A stretch of DNA of 64,000 nt, taken from Butyricicoccus pullicaecorum DSM 23266. Its GTDB lineage: Bacteria > Bacillota > Clostridia > Oscillospirales > Butyricicoccaceae. Positions 42,904 to 50,354 of this stretch are shown in pieces; position 1 is the stretch's first letter, and every line of letters begins with the position of its first letter. The notes under the pieces were generated by a model, which was not told the DNA's origin, made no database searches, and worked only from the letters and a program-made list of their open reading frames with translations. The stretch spans positions 682,001 to 746,000 of the forward strand of contig NZ_FUXW01000001.1 in the NCBI RefSeq assembly GCF_900167005.1, read 5' to 3'. A program made the translations under genes and the position numbers.

Positions 42904-43179
42904 ATGAGGGATATTTCAGCCCGTGAGCTGAAAGGACACAATATTTTGGCCGTAGAGCGTTTTCAAGATAACACCCGCTGGATGATCGAGTTTTCCGTTC
43001 AGCGTCCCTGTTCCTACGGCAGCCCCGGCGATGAAATGCGGCTGTTTCTCACGGAGGACGGGTATCAGGCCGCCCTTCACAGCCAGAAGCGCCGGGAAAT
43101 CAAAATCAAGCGGTATGCCCGTGTCATTGAGGGCCATGTTCTCGACTTCAAACCGGACAAGCGCCGCCGCCACCCGTAA
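42904..43179 (+). CDS. Conserved mobile-element protein of unknown function
   Basis: 91-residue hydrophilic protein encoded 12 bases after parB behind AAAGGAG. It has a mixed alpha/beta pattern (ERFQDNTRWMIEFSVQRPC, then RLFLTEDGYQAALHSQKRREIKIKRYARVIEGHVLDF) and a very basic C-terminus PDKRRRHP. No enzyme motif, membrane segment or zinc site. I do not recognise a named family; position suggests an accessory to partition or element maintenance. Confidence 0.7.
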   Translation: MRDISARELKGHNILAVERFQDNTRWMIEFSVQRPCSYGSPGDEMRLFLTEDGYQAALHSQKRREIKIKRYARVIEGHVLDFKPDKRRRHP

Positions 43180-43212
43180 ATTCATCATCACTACGAAAGG
43201 AAAGGAATGAAT

Positions 43213-43398
43213 ATGTGTACTGTCCAGAGCATCAAAGATGCCATCCGGGAAAATTGTCAGTCCCAGTATGATATGGAATCCACCGACATTGACCGGGTTT
43301 TGCAGACCCTCCCGTTTTCGGAGCATGAACCGATGTTCAGTCATCCGCCGAAGTACAAGCGTCCCTACCGGCCCTGGCAGAACAACAAAAACAGCTGA
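43213..43398 (+). CDS. Small mobile-element protein of unknown function
   Basis: 61-residue soluble protein (from ATG 43213, seven bases after AAAGG; another ATG six bases earlier is too close to it). The sequence has an acidic helix, SIKDAIRENCQSQYDMESTDIDRVLQTLPFSE in parts, and a basic Pro/Tyr-rich end YKRPYRPWQ. Unrecognised. A terminator follows at once, so it ends the parA-parB transcript. Confidence 0.6.
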   Translation: MCTVQSIKDAIRENCQSQYDMESTDIDRVLQTLPFSEHEPMFSHPPKYKRPYRPWQNNKNS

Positions 43399-43436
43399 AA
43401 GCCACAGTCTTTTTCACGAAAGATTGTGGCTTTTTT
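43398..43436 (+). terminator. Terminator of the parAB transcript
   Basis: AAAGCCACA-TCTTT pairs with AAAGA-TGTGGCTTT around CACG with six T. The stem begins at the stop codon of the previous ORF. Confidence 0.87.
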
Positions 43437-43467
43437 CATGCCCTGAAATTAGAAAGGAGTGAAGTCA

Positions 43468-44346
43468 ATGGCCGTTTTTCGCATTGAACGGACCAGAGAT
43501 TATACCGTGATGAGCAATCATCACCTGCGAAACCATGAACTGTCCCTCAAGGCCAAGGGACTGCTTTCCATGATGCTATCCCTGCCGGATGACTGGAACT
43601 ATACCACCCGTGGCCTTGCAAAAATCTGCAAGGAGGGTGTTGACGCCATTGGTAATGCGCTGCGGGAATTGGAAACCGCCGGTTACATCGTGCGGAACCA
43701 GCTGCGGGACCGACAAGGCCGGATCAGCGACACTGAGTATGTCATCTACGAGCAGCCACAGCCGAAGAACCCGGATACGCCCCAGCCAGATACGGCTTCA
43801 CCAGATACGGAAAACCCGGATATGGAGAAACCGGATACGGAAAAGCCCGCAGAATTAAATATAGAGAAACCAAATACCCAAAAACAAAATACTCATAGAG
43901 CAAGTACCGATTCCATTCCCTTCCGGGAGACAGCGGCGGTAAGACCGCCGGAACGGAAAGGAAGGGATGCGATGTCTGTCTCAGAGATGGAAAGCTATCG
44001 GGATTTGATTCTGGAGAACATCGAGTATGACTATCTGTGCAGAGAGTTTTCGACCTACCGTGAGGACCTGGACGAGATTGTGGAGCTGATTGTGGAGACC
44101 GTTTGTGCCAAGCGTAAGACAACTCGGATCGCTGGCAGCGACTTTCCCCATGAAGTCGTGCGCTCCCGATTTTTGAAGCTGGATAGCGAGCATATCCGGT
44201 TTGTCATGGACGGTATGCAGAAAAACACCACCGAGGTCCGCAATATGAAACAGTATTTGCTTGCAGTGCTGTTCAACGCGCCCACCACCATCAGTAATCA
44301 CTACACCGTACAAGTCAATCACGATATGAATGCAGGCGGCTGGTAA
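43468..44346 (+). CDS. Helix-turn-helix protein with C-terminal DUF6017
   Basis: 292-residue protein. Residues 1-90 form a winged helix like RepA_N/replication-initiator N-terminal domains: LSLKAKGLLSMMLSLPDDWNYTTRGLAKICKEGVDAIGNALRELETAGYIVRNQ. A linker of about 60 residues is made of PDTxxPDT-type Pro/Asp/Thr repeats. The C-terminal 130 residues are DUF6017 (ENIEYDYLCREFSTYREDLDEIVELIVETVC). Proteins of this layout are common in Clostridia conjugative elements and plasmids, probably for replication or copy control. ATG 43468 follows AGAAAGGAG. Confidence 0.85.
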   Translation: MAVFRIERTRDYTVMSNHHLRNHELSLKAKGLLSMMLSLPDDWNYTTRGLAKICKEGVDAIGNALRELETAGYIVRNQLRDRQGRISDTEYVIYEQPQPKNPDTPQPDTASPDTENPDMEKPDTEKPAELNIEKPNTQKQNTHRASTDSIPFRETAAVRPPERKGRDAMSVSEMESYRDLILENIEYDYLCREFSTYREDLDEIVELIVETVCAKRKTTRIAGSDFPHEVVRSRFLKLDSEHIRFVMDGMQKNTTEVRNMKQYLLAVLFNAPTTISNHYTVQVNHDMNAGGW

Positions 44347-44380
44347 GAGCCGCCTTTTCTCATACCAAAGGAGGCACGAC

Positions 44381-45136
44381 ATGAATCAGATAGAAATTTT
44401 CAAAAACCCGGAGTTTGGAGCCATCCGCGCCGTAGAAATTGATGGCGAACCCTGGCTGGTGGGCAAGGACATAGCTCTGGCGTTGGGGTACAAAAATGCC
44501 AAGGATGCACTGGCTACCCACGTCGATGCTGAGGACAAGCGGATTATCCAAAGGTCGGAAAACACGACCTTTGACATCCCGAACCGTGGAATCACCATCA
44601 TCAACGAATCTGGTTTCTATTCCCTGGTGCTGTCCAGTAAGCTGCCCAAGGCAAAGCAGTTCCGCCGGTGGGTCACGTCTGAAGTACTTCCCACTATCCG
44701 CAAGCACGGAGCCTACATGACCAGGGAAAAGTTGTGGGAGGTTGCCACTTCCCCGGAGGCGCTGCTGAAACTCTGCTCCGATCTGCTGGCTGAGCGGGAA
44801 GCAAATGCGGTGCTGCGGGAGAAAAACGCTCTGCTGGAAAGCAAGGCCGCCTTTTATGACCTGTTCATCGACCTCAATCACAGCACCAATCTCCGCACCA
44901 CCGCCAAAGAGCTGGTTGTGCCGGAGCGCCGGTTTGTCCGGTTCCTGCTGGAGCAGCGGTTTGTCTATCGCACAGCATCCGGGAATGTACTTCCCTATGC
45001 AAAGCCCTCCAACAATGGCCTGTTCTGTGTCAAAGACTACTGTAACCACGGACACATCGGTTCCTACACGCTGGTGACGCCCCAGGGCAAGCTGTATTTT
45101 GCCCAGCTGCGGGACAGTATCCTGCTGATGATATAA
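44381..45136 (+). CDS. BRO/KilAC-type phage antirepressor
   Basis: 251-residue protein with an N-terminal BRO-N domain (FGAIRAVEIDGEPWLVGKDIALALGYKNAKDAL, then LSSKLPKAKQFRRWVTSEVLPTIRKHG) and a C-terminal KilAC-like DNA-binding domain (LRTTAKELVVPERRFVRFLLEQRFVYR, SYTLVTPQGKLYF). Such proteins inactivate repressors or bind operator DNA in phages and conjugative elements. ATG 44381 follows AAAGGAGG. It precedes the transfer genes, so it may switch them. Confidence 0.88.
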   Translation: MNQIEIFKNPEFGAIRAVEIDGEPWLVGKDIALALGYKNAKDALATHVDAEDKRIIQRSENTTFDIPNRGITIINESGFYSLVLSSKLPKAKQFRRWVTSEVLPTIRKHGAYMTREKLWEVATSPEALLKLCSDLLAEREANAVLREKNALLESKAAFYDLFIDLNHSTNLRTTAKELVVPERRFVRFLLEQRFVYRTASGNVLPYAKPSNNGLFCVKDYCNHGHIGSYTLVTPQGKLYFAQLRDSILLMI

Positions 45137-45224
45137 TGGCCCGTTATCTTTTGCGGCGGCTGGTGGTCCCGCCTTAGTTTGAAGCGCCACCCCTGCAAAA
45201 TCCGTGGAAAGGAGGCGATGACCT

Positions 45225-45725
45225 ATGCAGGAGGAAGTGGAAAACAGGACTTTGACGCTGGTAGTCAGCGGAACAAAGTTTACCGGGCGGTTGTTGAAAG
45301 CCGCCATCACCAAGTACCTTGCCCACCGCAAGGAAAAGAAGCTGCAAAAGCAGAGAAGCCGTGACGCGCCTGTGAAGCCCCAGGGCAAGCAGACGGTAAA
45401 ACAGCTGATCGGTCAGAACCAGGGTGTTTCCAACATCGAGATCACCGACCCCTCCATCAAGGAGTTTGAAAAGATCGCCCGGAAATATGGTGTGGACTAT
45501 GCGGTGAAGAAGGATCGCAGCAGCTCCCCGCCCAAGTATCTGATCTTTTTCAAGGGGCGGGATGCGGACGCCCTGACAGCTGCCTTTACCGAATATACCG
45601 GCAAAAAGGTAAGAAAGGCAGAGAAATCCGAGCGCCCGTCCGTGCTGGCAAAGCTGAGCCAGTTCAAAGAGTTGGTGAAGCACGCCGTCGTGGATCGGAA
45701 CAAGCGAAAGGAGCTGGAACGATGA
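45225..45725 (+). CDS. PcfB family protein (DUF3801)
   Basis: 166-residue protein of the PcfB family, which in Enterococcus pCF10 acts as a relaxosome or coupling-protein accessory. Seen: LVVSGTKFTGRLLKAAITKYLAHRK at the N-terminus, ITDPSIKEFEKIARKYGVDYAVKKDR, YLIFFKGRDADALTAAFTEYTGKK, and a basic C-terminal helix. It starts behind AAAGGAGG and overlaps the following traG start by four bases (ATGA), as is usual for this pair. Confidence 0.87.
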   Translation: MQEEVENRTLTLVVSGTKFTGRLLKAAITKYLAHRKEKKLQKQRSRDAPVKPQGKQTVKQLIGQNQGVSNIEITDPSIKEFEKIARKYGVDYAVKKDRSSSPPKYLIFFKGRDADALTAAFTEYTGKKVRKAEKSERPSVLAKLSQFKELVKHAVVDRNKRKELER

Positions 45726-46024
45726 AAAAGCAGCTTGACATCAAAAAGCTCCTTGTTTTGAACCTGCCGTATATTCTGATGGGCTTGTTTGCCACCAACT
45801 TCGGTGAAGGATGGCGGATGGCCGTGGGCGCGGACGCTTCGGCAAAAATGCTCTCGTTCTTCTCCACACTGCCGGAGGCGCTTGCCAGCTGGTGGCCCAG
45901 CCTGCACCCGTTGGACCTGCTGGTGGGCCTGTGCTGCGGCGGTGGCCTGCGGCTGGCGGTCTATCTCAAGAGCAAGAACGCCAAGAAGTACCGGCATGGC
46001 ATGGAGTACGGCTCCGCCCGCTGG
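45722..46024 (+). pseudogene. traG: traG/virD4 coupling protein, N-terminal part (interrupted)
   Basis: First 101 codons of the conjugative coupling ATPase: two membrane helices (LLVLNLPYILMGLFATNFG and LDLLVGLCCGGGLRLAVYL) and the conserved KYRHGMEYGSARW that leads to the ATPase domain. The frame is cut after TGG 46022-46024 by the 46025-53877 element and resumes in the same frame at GGA 53878. In place, the ORF reads only two more codons. Confidence 0.88.
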
Positions 46025-46080
46025 AGTGCATAATCTTAAGTGTAAAGGAACTCTACATGGACGCACAGGAGGATATGCAC

Positions 46081-47931
46081 ATGAATGATTACAACAAAAT
46101 CACAGCCCTTTACTCCCGTCTTTCCGTAGGGGACGAGGACAGGGACGGCGGCGAGAGCAACAGCATACAGAACCAGAAAATCTTTTTGGAGAACTACGCC
46201 AGAGGGCAGCGGCTGACGAATATCCGGCACTACATCGACGACGATGAAAGCGGCAGATTTTTTGACCGTTCTGCCTACTCCCGCATGATGGAGGACGTTG
46301 AAAACGGGAAAATCGGCGTTTGCATTATGAAAGACCTTACCCGCTGGGGGCGCGACTATCTCCAAGTCGGCAACGCTATGGAGATATTCAGACGGAACAA
46401 CGTGCGTTTTATCGCGGTCAACAACGGCATTGACAGCGAGAAGCCCGACACATTGGAGTTTGCGCCCTTTATCAACATCATGTCGGAGTGGTACGCAAAG
46501 GACATCAGCAAGAAAGTGAAAACGGGCATTAAGACCAAAGGCATGAGCGGAAAGCCGATTGCCACCGAAGCCCCCTACGGCTATGTCAAAGACCCGGACA
46601 ACAAGGATTTTTGGATAATCGACGAGGAAGCCGCCGAGGTTGTGCGCCTTATTTTCCGTTTGTTTATCGGCGGGAAGAACCGCAACCAAATCGCCGTATA
46701 TCTGAAAAACGAGCAAATCCCTACCCCCACTTTCTACATGAAAGACCGGGGACGGGGAACGTGTAAAAACAAGGCGCTCAATGAGGATAACCGCTACAAG
46801 TGGAACAAAGCCACCTTGACCCATATCCTTACGCGGCAGGAGTATTGCGGCGATGTAGTCAACTTCAAGACTACAAAGCATTTCCGGGACAAGCGGAACC
46901 ACTATGTAGACCGGAGCCAATGGCAGATAACCGAAAATGTGCATGAGCCGATTATTGACCGCGCCGACTTTGAAACCGCACAGCGGATTTTGGAAAACGC
47001 GCCCGTCAGACGCCCCAACGGGGACGGGGAAATCCACCCTTTGTCGGGCTTGCTTTTCTGTAAGGATTGCGGCGCAAAAATGCACATCCGCATAGATTAC
47101 AGAAACGGCGGCAAGCGGCACGTTGCCTATTGCAGCGAGTACCACAAGGGGAAAGCCAAAAACCCCAAGTGCCATTCCCCACACATCATTGACGCTGACT
47201 TGCTTATGCAGACCGTCGCGGAAGTGCTGAAGAAAATCGAGGACTACTCTATCAGCAACCGGGCGGAGTTTGAAGCCTTAGTGAAAAAGAGCCTTGCCAT
47301 GCAGCAGACCGACCAGACCAAGAAACAGCAGAAACGTATCCCGCAAATCACGACACGCCTTGAACAGATTGACAAGGTGCTGAATAAGCTCTATGAGGAC
47401 AACGCCCTCGGCACTATCCCGCAAGACCGCTATGAGCAAATGTCGCAGAAGTATTCGGAAGAATACTACACACTGAAAACGGAGCTTGCGGGACTCCAAG
47501 AGCAGCTATCCGCTTATGAGAACGCGGGAGGGCGGGCGCAGAAGTTTTTGAAGCTGACGGAACGCCATGCCGCCTTTACCGACCTCACCCCCGCCATTCT
47601 CAACGAGTTTATCAGCAGGATTGAAGTGCATGAGCGCGACCAGAAAAGGGCGAGATACGCAATCCAGCACATCAGCATATATTTCAACTATATCGGCAGG
47701 TTTGAGAACGAAGTAACGCAGCTTGCAGAGCCGACCGAGCAGGAAATCCGGCAAATGCGGGAGGAAATCGAAGAAGCCAAAAAGAAAAAGAGCCGCGCCT
47801 ACCACCGGCAGTATTCAAGGGAGTACCGGGCGCGAAACCTTGAAAAGCAGCGGGAGTATGACCGTATCAAGGCGCGGGAATACCGGGCAAGGAGAAAGGC
47901 GCAGACCGCCGCCGCACAGCCCGCACAGTAA
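46081..47931 (+). CDS. Large serine recombinase (TnpX/TndX family)
   Basis: 616-residue site-specific recombinase. Resolvase domain at residues 1-150 with the catalytic Ser in ALYSRLSVGDE, and YIDDDESGRFFDRSAYSRMMEDVE, MKDLTRWGRDYLQVG with conserved Arg residues. The recombinase domain follows (PIATEAPYGYVKDPDNKDFW), then the zinc ribbon LSGLLFCKDCGAKMHIR with a distal Cys in AYCSEYHKGK...C and a coiled coil at about 420-500; the C-terminus is very basic. It should excise and integrate this element through TGG/GG cores. ATG 46081 follows AGGAGG; ATG 46057 in frame is an alternative. Confidence 0.93.
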   Translation: MNDYNKITALYSRLSVGDEDRDGGESNSIQNQKIFLENYARGQRLTNIRHYIDDDESGRFFDRSAYSRMMEDVENGKIGVCIMKDLTRWGRDYLQVGNAMEIFRRNNVRFIAVNNGIDSEKPDTLEFAPFINIMSEWYAKDISKKVKTGIKTKGMSGKPIATEAPYGYVKDPDNKDFWIIDEEAAEVVRLIFRLFIGGKNRNQIAVYLKNEQIPTPTFYMKDRGRGTCKNKALNEDNRYKWNKATLTHILTRQEYCGDVVNFKTTKHFRDKRNHYVDRSQWQITENVHEPIIDRADFETAQRILENAPVRRPNGDGEIHPLSGLLFCKDCGAKMHIRIDYRNGGKRHVAYCSEYHKGKAKNPKCHSPHIIDADLLMQTVAEVLKKIEDYSISNRAEFEALVKKSLAMQQTDQTKKQQKRIPQITTRLEQIDKVLNKLYEDNALGTIPQDRYEQMSQKYSEEYYTLKTELAGLQEQLSAYENAGGRAQKFLKLTERHAAFTDLTPAILNEFISRIEVHERDQKRARYAIQHISIYFNYIGRFENEVTQLAEPTEQEIRQMREEIEEAKKKKSRAYHRQYSREYRARNLEKQREYDRIKAREYRARRKAQTAAAQPAQ

Positions 47932-47952
47932 AACAGAATAACCGACAGCCGA

Positions 47953-47990
47953 GAGGGGATTTTCCAACTACGGGGAATCCCCTTTTTCGC
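47953..47990 (+). terminator. Terminator-like hairpin after the recombinase gene
   Basis: AGGGGATT pairs with AATCCCCT around a loop, followed by TTTTT. Lies 20 bases after the stop. Confidence 0.75.
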
Positions 47991-48011
47991 GCCCGGAGAA
48001 AGGAGCCGACT

Positions 48012-48227
48012 ATGGCAGAACAGAACGGGACGCCCACCGAACCCCGGAACCCCGACAGTATCATCACGACGCAGAGGAACGGGCAGACCATTGTTGCGGA
48101 GTTATTTTTCAATCACAGCAGCACAGAAACATTCCGCGACAAGCTGCTCAAGACGATACTTGCCGACAGTTCGCGTTTATCCGCGTCTGACGGTCAAGAG
48201 CCGGAAAAAACAGAAATCTTGCGATAA
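48012..48227 (+). CDS. tnpW: Transposon-encoded TnpW family protein
   Basis: 71-residue protein of the TnpW family: a strand-rich core TTQRNGQTIVAELFFNHSSTETFRDKLLKTIL typical of the family, with hydrophilic ends. Its role is unknown, but it is repeatedly found beside large serine recombinases in Tn4451-like and conjugative elements; a second, diverged member is at 58665. ATG follows AAAGGAG. Confidence 0.82.
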   Translation: MAEQNGTPTEPRNPDSIITTQRNGQTIVAELFFNHSSTETFRDKLLKTILADSSRLSASDGQEPEKTEILR

Positions 48228-48361
48228 CAGCCGCCCCGACGAACCATTCCCCGTCCGGGCGGTTTTTATCGTCAAAAACGCCGTTTTCTCCAAGTCAAGA
48301 GCCGGAGAAAACACCCGAAAAATGCCCCTGTTGCGTAACAGGGGCGCAGAAAGGAGCTTGC

Positions 48362-48658
48362 ATGAGAACAGGGCTTACCAAGCAGGAAAAGACCACTGAT
48401 ATTTGGTTTGACGAGAAAGACCCCCTTATCCATATCCGCACCCACAACACCGCCTTGAAAAAGCGTCTGCTTGCATACAGCCGCCGTTATCCGGCGATCT
48501 GCCAGCAGACCGACGCAGACCCGGAAACGGGCTGCATGGAGTTTGATATTGAGAAAGGCCGCTTCTCTTTCCGTCTGACCGCCCCATACAGTGAGGAACG
48601 CCGGGAAGCAGCGCGGCGGTTTGCCAGAGAGAGCAACGCCGCCGACAGGCTGAAATAG
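48362..48658 (+). CDS. Small mobile-element protein of unknown function
   Basis: 98-residue soluble protein with a mixed composition: WFDEKDPLIHIRTHNTALKKRLLAYSRRYP, then MEFDIEKGRFSFRLTAPYSEERREAARRFARES. I know similar ORFs from serine-recombinase elements but no assigned function. GAAAGGAG is directly upstream, inside a hairpin (CCCCTGTT/AACAGGGG at 48326-48345) that may affect its translation. Confidence 0.65.
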   Translation: MRTGLTKQEKTTDIWFDEKDPLIHIRTHNTALKKRLLAYSRRYPAICQQTDADPETGCMEFDIEKGRFSFRLTAPYSEERREAARRFARESNAADRLK

Positions 48659-48683
48659 AGTGGAAATGTTCATAGTTTTGTGC

Positions 48684-48689
48684 TATACT
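48684..48689 (+). promoter_or_regulatory. Putative -10 box of the rRNA methyltransferase transcript
   Basis: TATACT at 48684-48689 has a weak TGGAAA 17 bases upstream. It lies 49 bases before the leader peptide ATG. Confidence 0.5.
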
Positions 48690-48737
48690 TTTTCTAAAAG
48701 CAGAGTAATACTGCGGAATTGATTGGAGGACAACACA

Positions 48738-48764
48738 ATGGTTACATTTATGAGATTAAGATAA
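48738..48764 (+). CDS. Eight-codon leader peptide MVTFMRLR (macrolide-stalling type)
   Basis: An ATG with GGAGG at good spacing opens an eight-codon ORF ending Met-Arg-Leu-Arg-stop. Arg-Leu-Arg is the best known +x+ motif at which ribosomes with bound macrolide stall, as in the ErmD leader, which begins MTHSMRLR. The ORF lies at the start of a leader with alternative stems upstream of a 23S rRNA methyltransferase. The sequence and motif are seen; induction by macrolides is inference. Confidence 0.8.
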   Translation: MVTFMRLR

Positions 48765-48835
48765 AACCGCGAGTTATGTTGCGGTTATCCGTACTGCATA
48801 ACTCGCTTATTGAAGCAGAGATGTAATTACGGAGG
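48765..48835 (+). promoter_or_regulatory. Attenuator between the leader peptide and the rRNA methyltransferase
   Basis: Three stems can form. AACCGC (48765-48770) pairs with GCGGTT (48781-48786). GCGAGTTATG (48769-48778) pairs with CATAACTCGC (48797-48806) and excludes the first. TCCGTA (48788-48793) pairs with TACGGA (48828-48833), overlapping the GGAGG (48831-48835) of the methyltransferase, with CTGC/GCAG extending it. There is no T run, so control is likely at translation, through access to the ribosome site, as for erm genes. Confidence 0.7.
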
Positions 48836-48843
48836 AAAAACAA

Positions 48844-49677
48844 ATGAATAATAATTTATCACGCTTTGCAGACAGCAAGGTTTATTTTCAATGCCCAATT
48901 TGCACAAAATCAATGGATATACAAGGCAATAGCCTAATTTGTAGACATGGACATTGCTTTGATATTTCAAGATATGGGTATGTAAATTTGTTGTTAAAAT
49001 CATCGCCCAAAACCAACTACAGCAAGCGGTCTTTTGACAACCGGCACCAAATTTTGGAGTATGGCATGTATGATGTTGTGTTGGAGAAAATCATACAGTT
49101 TATTTCTGATACGCCATCTATAAGAAACATTTTAGATGTTGGTTGCGGCGAGGGTTTCTATGCAAGGCAGATACAGCAAAGAACAGAACGAAACATCTTT
49201 GCTTTTGACTTGTCAAGGGAGGCAATACAGATTGCATCAAAAAAAGACAAGCGCAAAGCAGTGAAGTGGTTTGTTACTGACTTATCAAAAATCCCTTTGA
49301 AAGACGGAAGTATGGATTGTATTTTAGACATATTTTCGCCTGCACACTACAAAGAATTTCAGCGATTGCTATCTCCTAACGGATATGTTGTGAAAGTAAT
49401 TCCTACGAAAAATCATTTGAGGGAAATCAGGACTAAAGTGCAAGCACACTTGAAAAATCCAGATTATTCAAATGAGTCTGTCGTTGAATATTTTGAGAAA
49501 TATCTTAAAACCATTTCAAGAGAAACGGTTTCAGCCACCGTACAGTTGTCATCAGAACAAAGAATGTCGTTTATTGAAATGACGCCGCTTCTCTTTTGCG
49601 TTGAAAAAGATTGCGTTGATTGGTGTACTCTCACACATTTGACAATCGAAGCTGATGTTTTAATAGGAATGTATTAA
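48844..49677 (+). CDS. 23S rRNA (guanine-N1)-methyltransferase, RlmA/TlrB family
   Basis: 277-residue SAM-dependent methyltransferase. The N-terminal zinc site uses Cys17, Cys20, Cys33 and His37, with the same spacing as in RlmA (C-x2-C-x12-C-x3-H), and the segment CFDISRYGYVNLL is a family hallmark. The SAM-binding strand ILDVGCGEGFYARQI and the later LDIFSPAHYKEF follow. RlmA methylates G745 and TlrB/RlmAII G748 of 23S rRNA; the latter helps confer tylosin and mycinosyl-macrolide resistance. Location on a transposon, AT-rich composition and a macrolide-type leader favour resistance over housekeeping. Methylated base not determinable here. Confidence 0.87.
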   Translation: MNNNLSRFADSKVYFQCPICTKSMDIQGNSLICRHGHCFDISRYGYVNLLLKSSPKTNYSKRSFDNRHQILEYGMYDVVLEKIIQFISDTPSIRNILDVGCGEGFYARQIQQRTERNIFAFDLSREAIQIASKKDKRKAVKWFVTDLSKIPLKDGSMDCILDIFSPAHYKEFQRLLSPNGYVVKVIPTKNHLREIRTKVQAHLKNPDYSNESVVEYFEKYLKTISRETVSATVQLSSEQRMSFIEMTPLLFCVEKDCVDWCTLTHLTIEADVLIGMY

Positions 49678-49743
49678 AGGGCGTATTGATATTTAATATT
49701 CCCATTTATTGAGCAGAACGGAGTAAACCAAACACCCTAATCA

Positions 49744-49777
49744 AAAGGACAGCCGAGGAAATCGACTGTCCTTTTTC
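49744..49777 (+). terminator. Terminator of the methyltransferase transcript
   Basis: AAAAGGACAG pairs with CTGTCCTTTT around a 13-base loop with TTTTT. Confidence 0.87.
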
Positions 49778-49808
49778 TATGCCGACAGGTAGAAAGGAGT
49801 GACCACCC

Positions 49809-50105
49809 ATGACGAAACCGAGAGAAAAAAACCGCGAGGAATTGCAAGCCGAGATTGAGGACGGGAAGAAGAAAATCCGGCAGCTTGAAAATCGGGAAAA
49901 GGTGTTGCGGCAAAAGTTATCCCAAGAGGAACGCAGGACGCGTAGCCATCGGCTGATCGTCCGGGGTGCGGTCTTTGAGAGCATTGTGCCAGAAGCCAAG
50001 ACCATGACCGACGAGGAAGCCGCCGCCTTTCTCCGGCTTGCCTTGACGAGCGAGGAAGCGCGGGCTTATCTGAAAAAACGCACCAAGGGCGGGAAAAGCG
50101 AATAA
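49809..50105 (+). CDS. DUF3847 family protein
   Basis: 98-residue protein of the DUF3847 family, found just upstream of MobA/MobL relaxases. The first half is a Lys/Glu-rich coiled coil (LQAEIEDGKKKIRQLENREKVLRQKL), then RRTRSHRLIVRGAVFESIVPEAKTMTDEEAAAFLRLAL and a basic end. It may act as an accessory relaxosome protein; the oriT-like sequence starts 24 bases after its stop. ATG follows AGAAAGGAG. Confidence 0.82.
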   Translation: MTKPREKNREELQAEIEDGKKKIRQLENREKVLRQKLSQEERRTRSHRLIVRGAVFESIVPEAKTMTDEEAAAFLRLALTSEEARAYLKKRTKGGKSE

Positions 50106-50128
50106 TCCCTTTGGCACAAAGGGCACAA

Positions 50129-50156
50129 AGGGCGCACTTATACACCCTTACGGGTG
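50129..50156 (-). other. oriT of the mobilizable transposon (MobQ/IncQ type)
   Basis: On the minus strand the sequence TAAGTGCGCCCT (50129-50140) matches the nick region of IncQ/pIP501-type origins of transfer. It is preceded by a small hairpin, CACCC-GTAA-GGGTG (50143-50156), at the position where such origins carry an inverted repeat. It lies between DUF3847 and a MobA/MobL relaxase gene, the expected place. The remaining gap to 50354 has no ORF I can support. Confidence 0.75.
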
Positions 50157-50354
50157 CGTGCGCTCTGCCGAGGGCTTGTCGGCACAGAGAGAAAGCCGCT
50201 TGCTTCCCTCTCTGACCGACATTGGCAGCTTTGCCGCAACAAGGGGCTGCACCCCTTGCGCCGCTTACGCGGCTATCCCTGCACACCCACAAAAACAGTA
50301 CACCCGCCCCGGCGTCTGTACTATTTTTGCGGGTTTTATTATCTTATCCGGGAG

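Noticed and set aside
45811..46080. Extended N-terminus of the first serine recombinase
   Set aside because: The preceding 90 codons are an out-of-frame reading of the traG fragment; AGGAGG before ATG 46081 marks the start.
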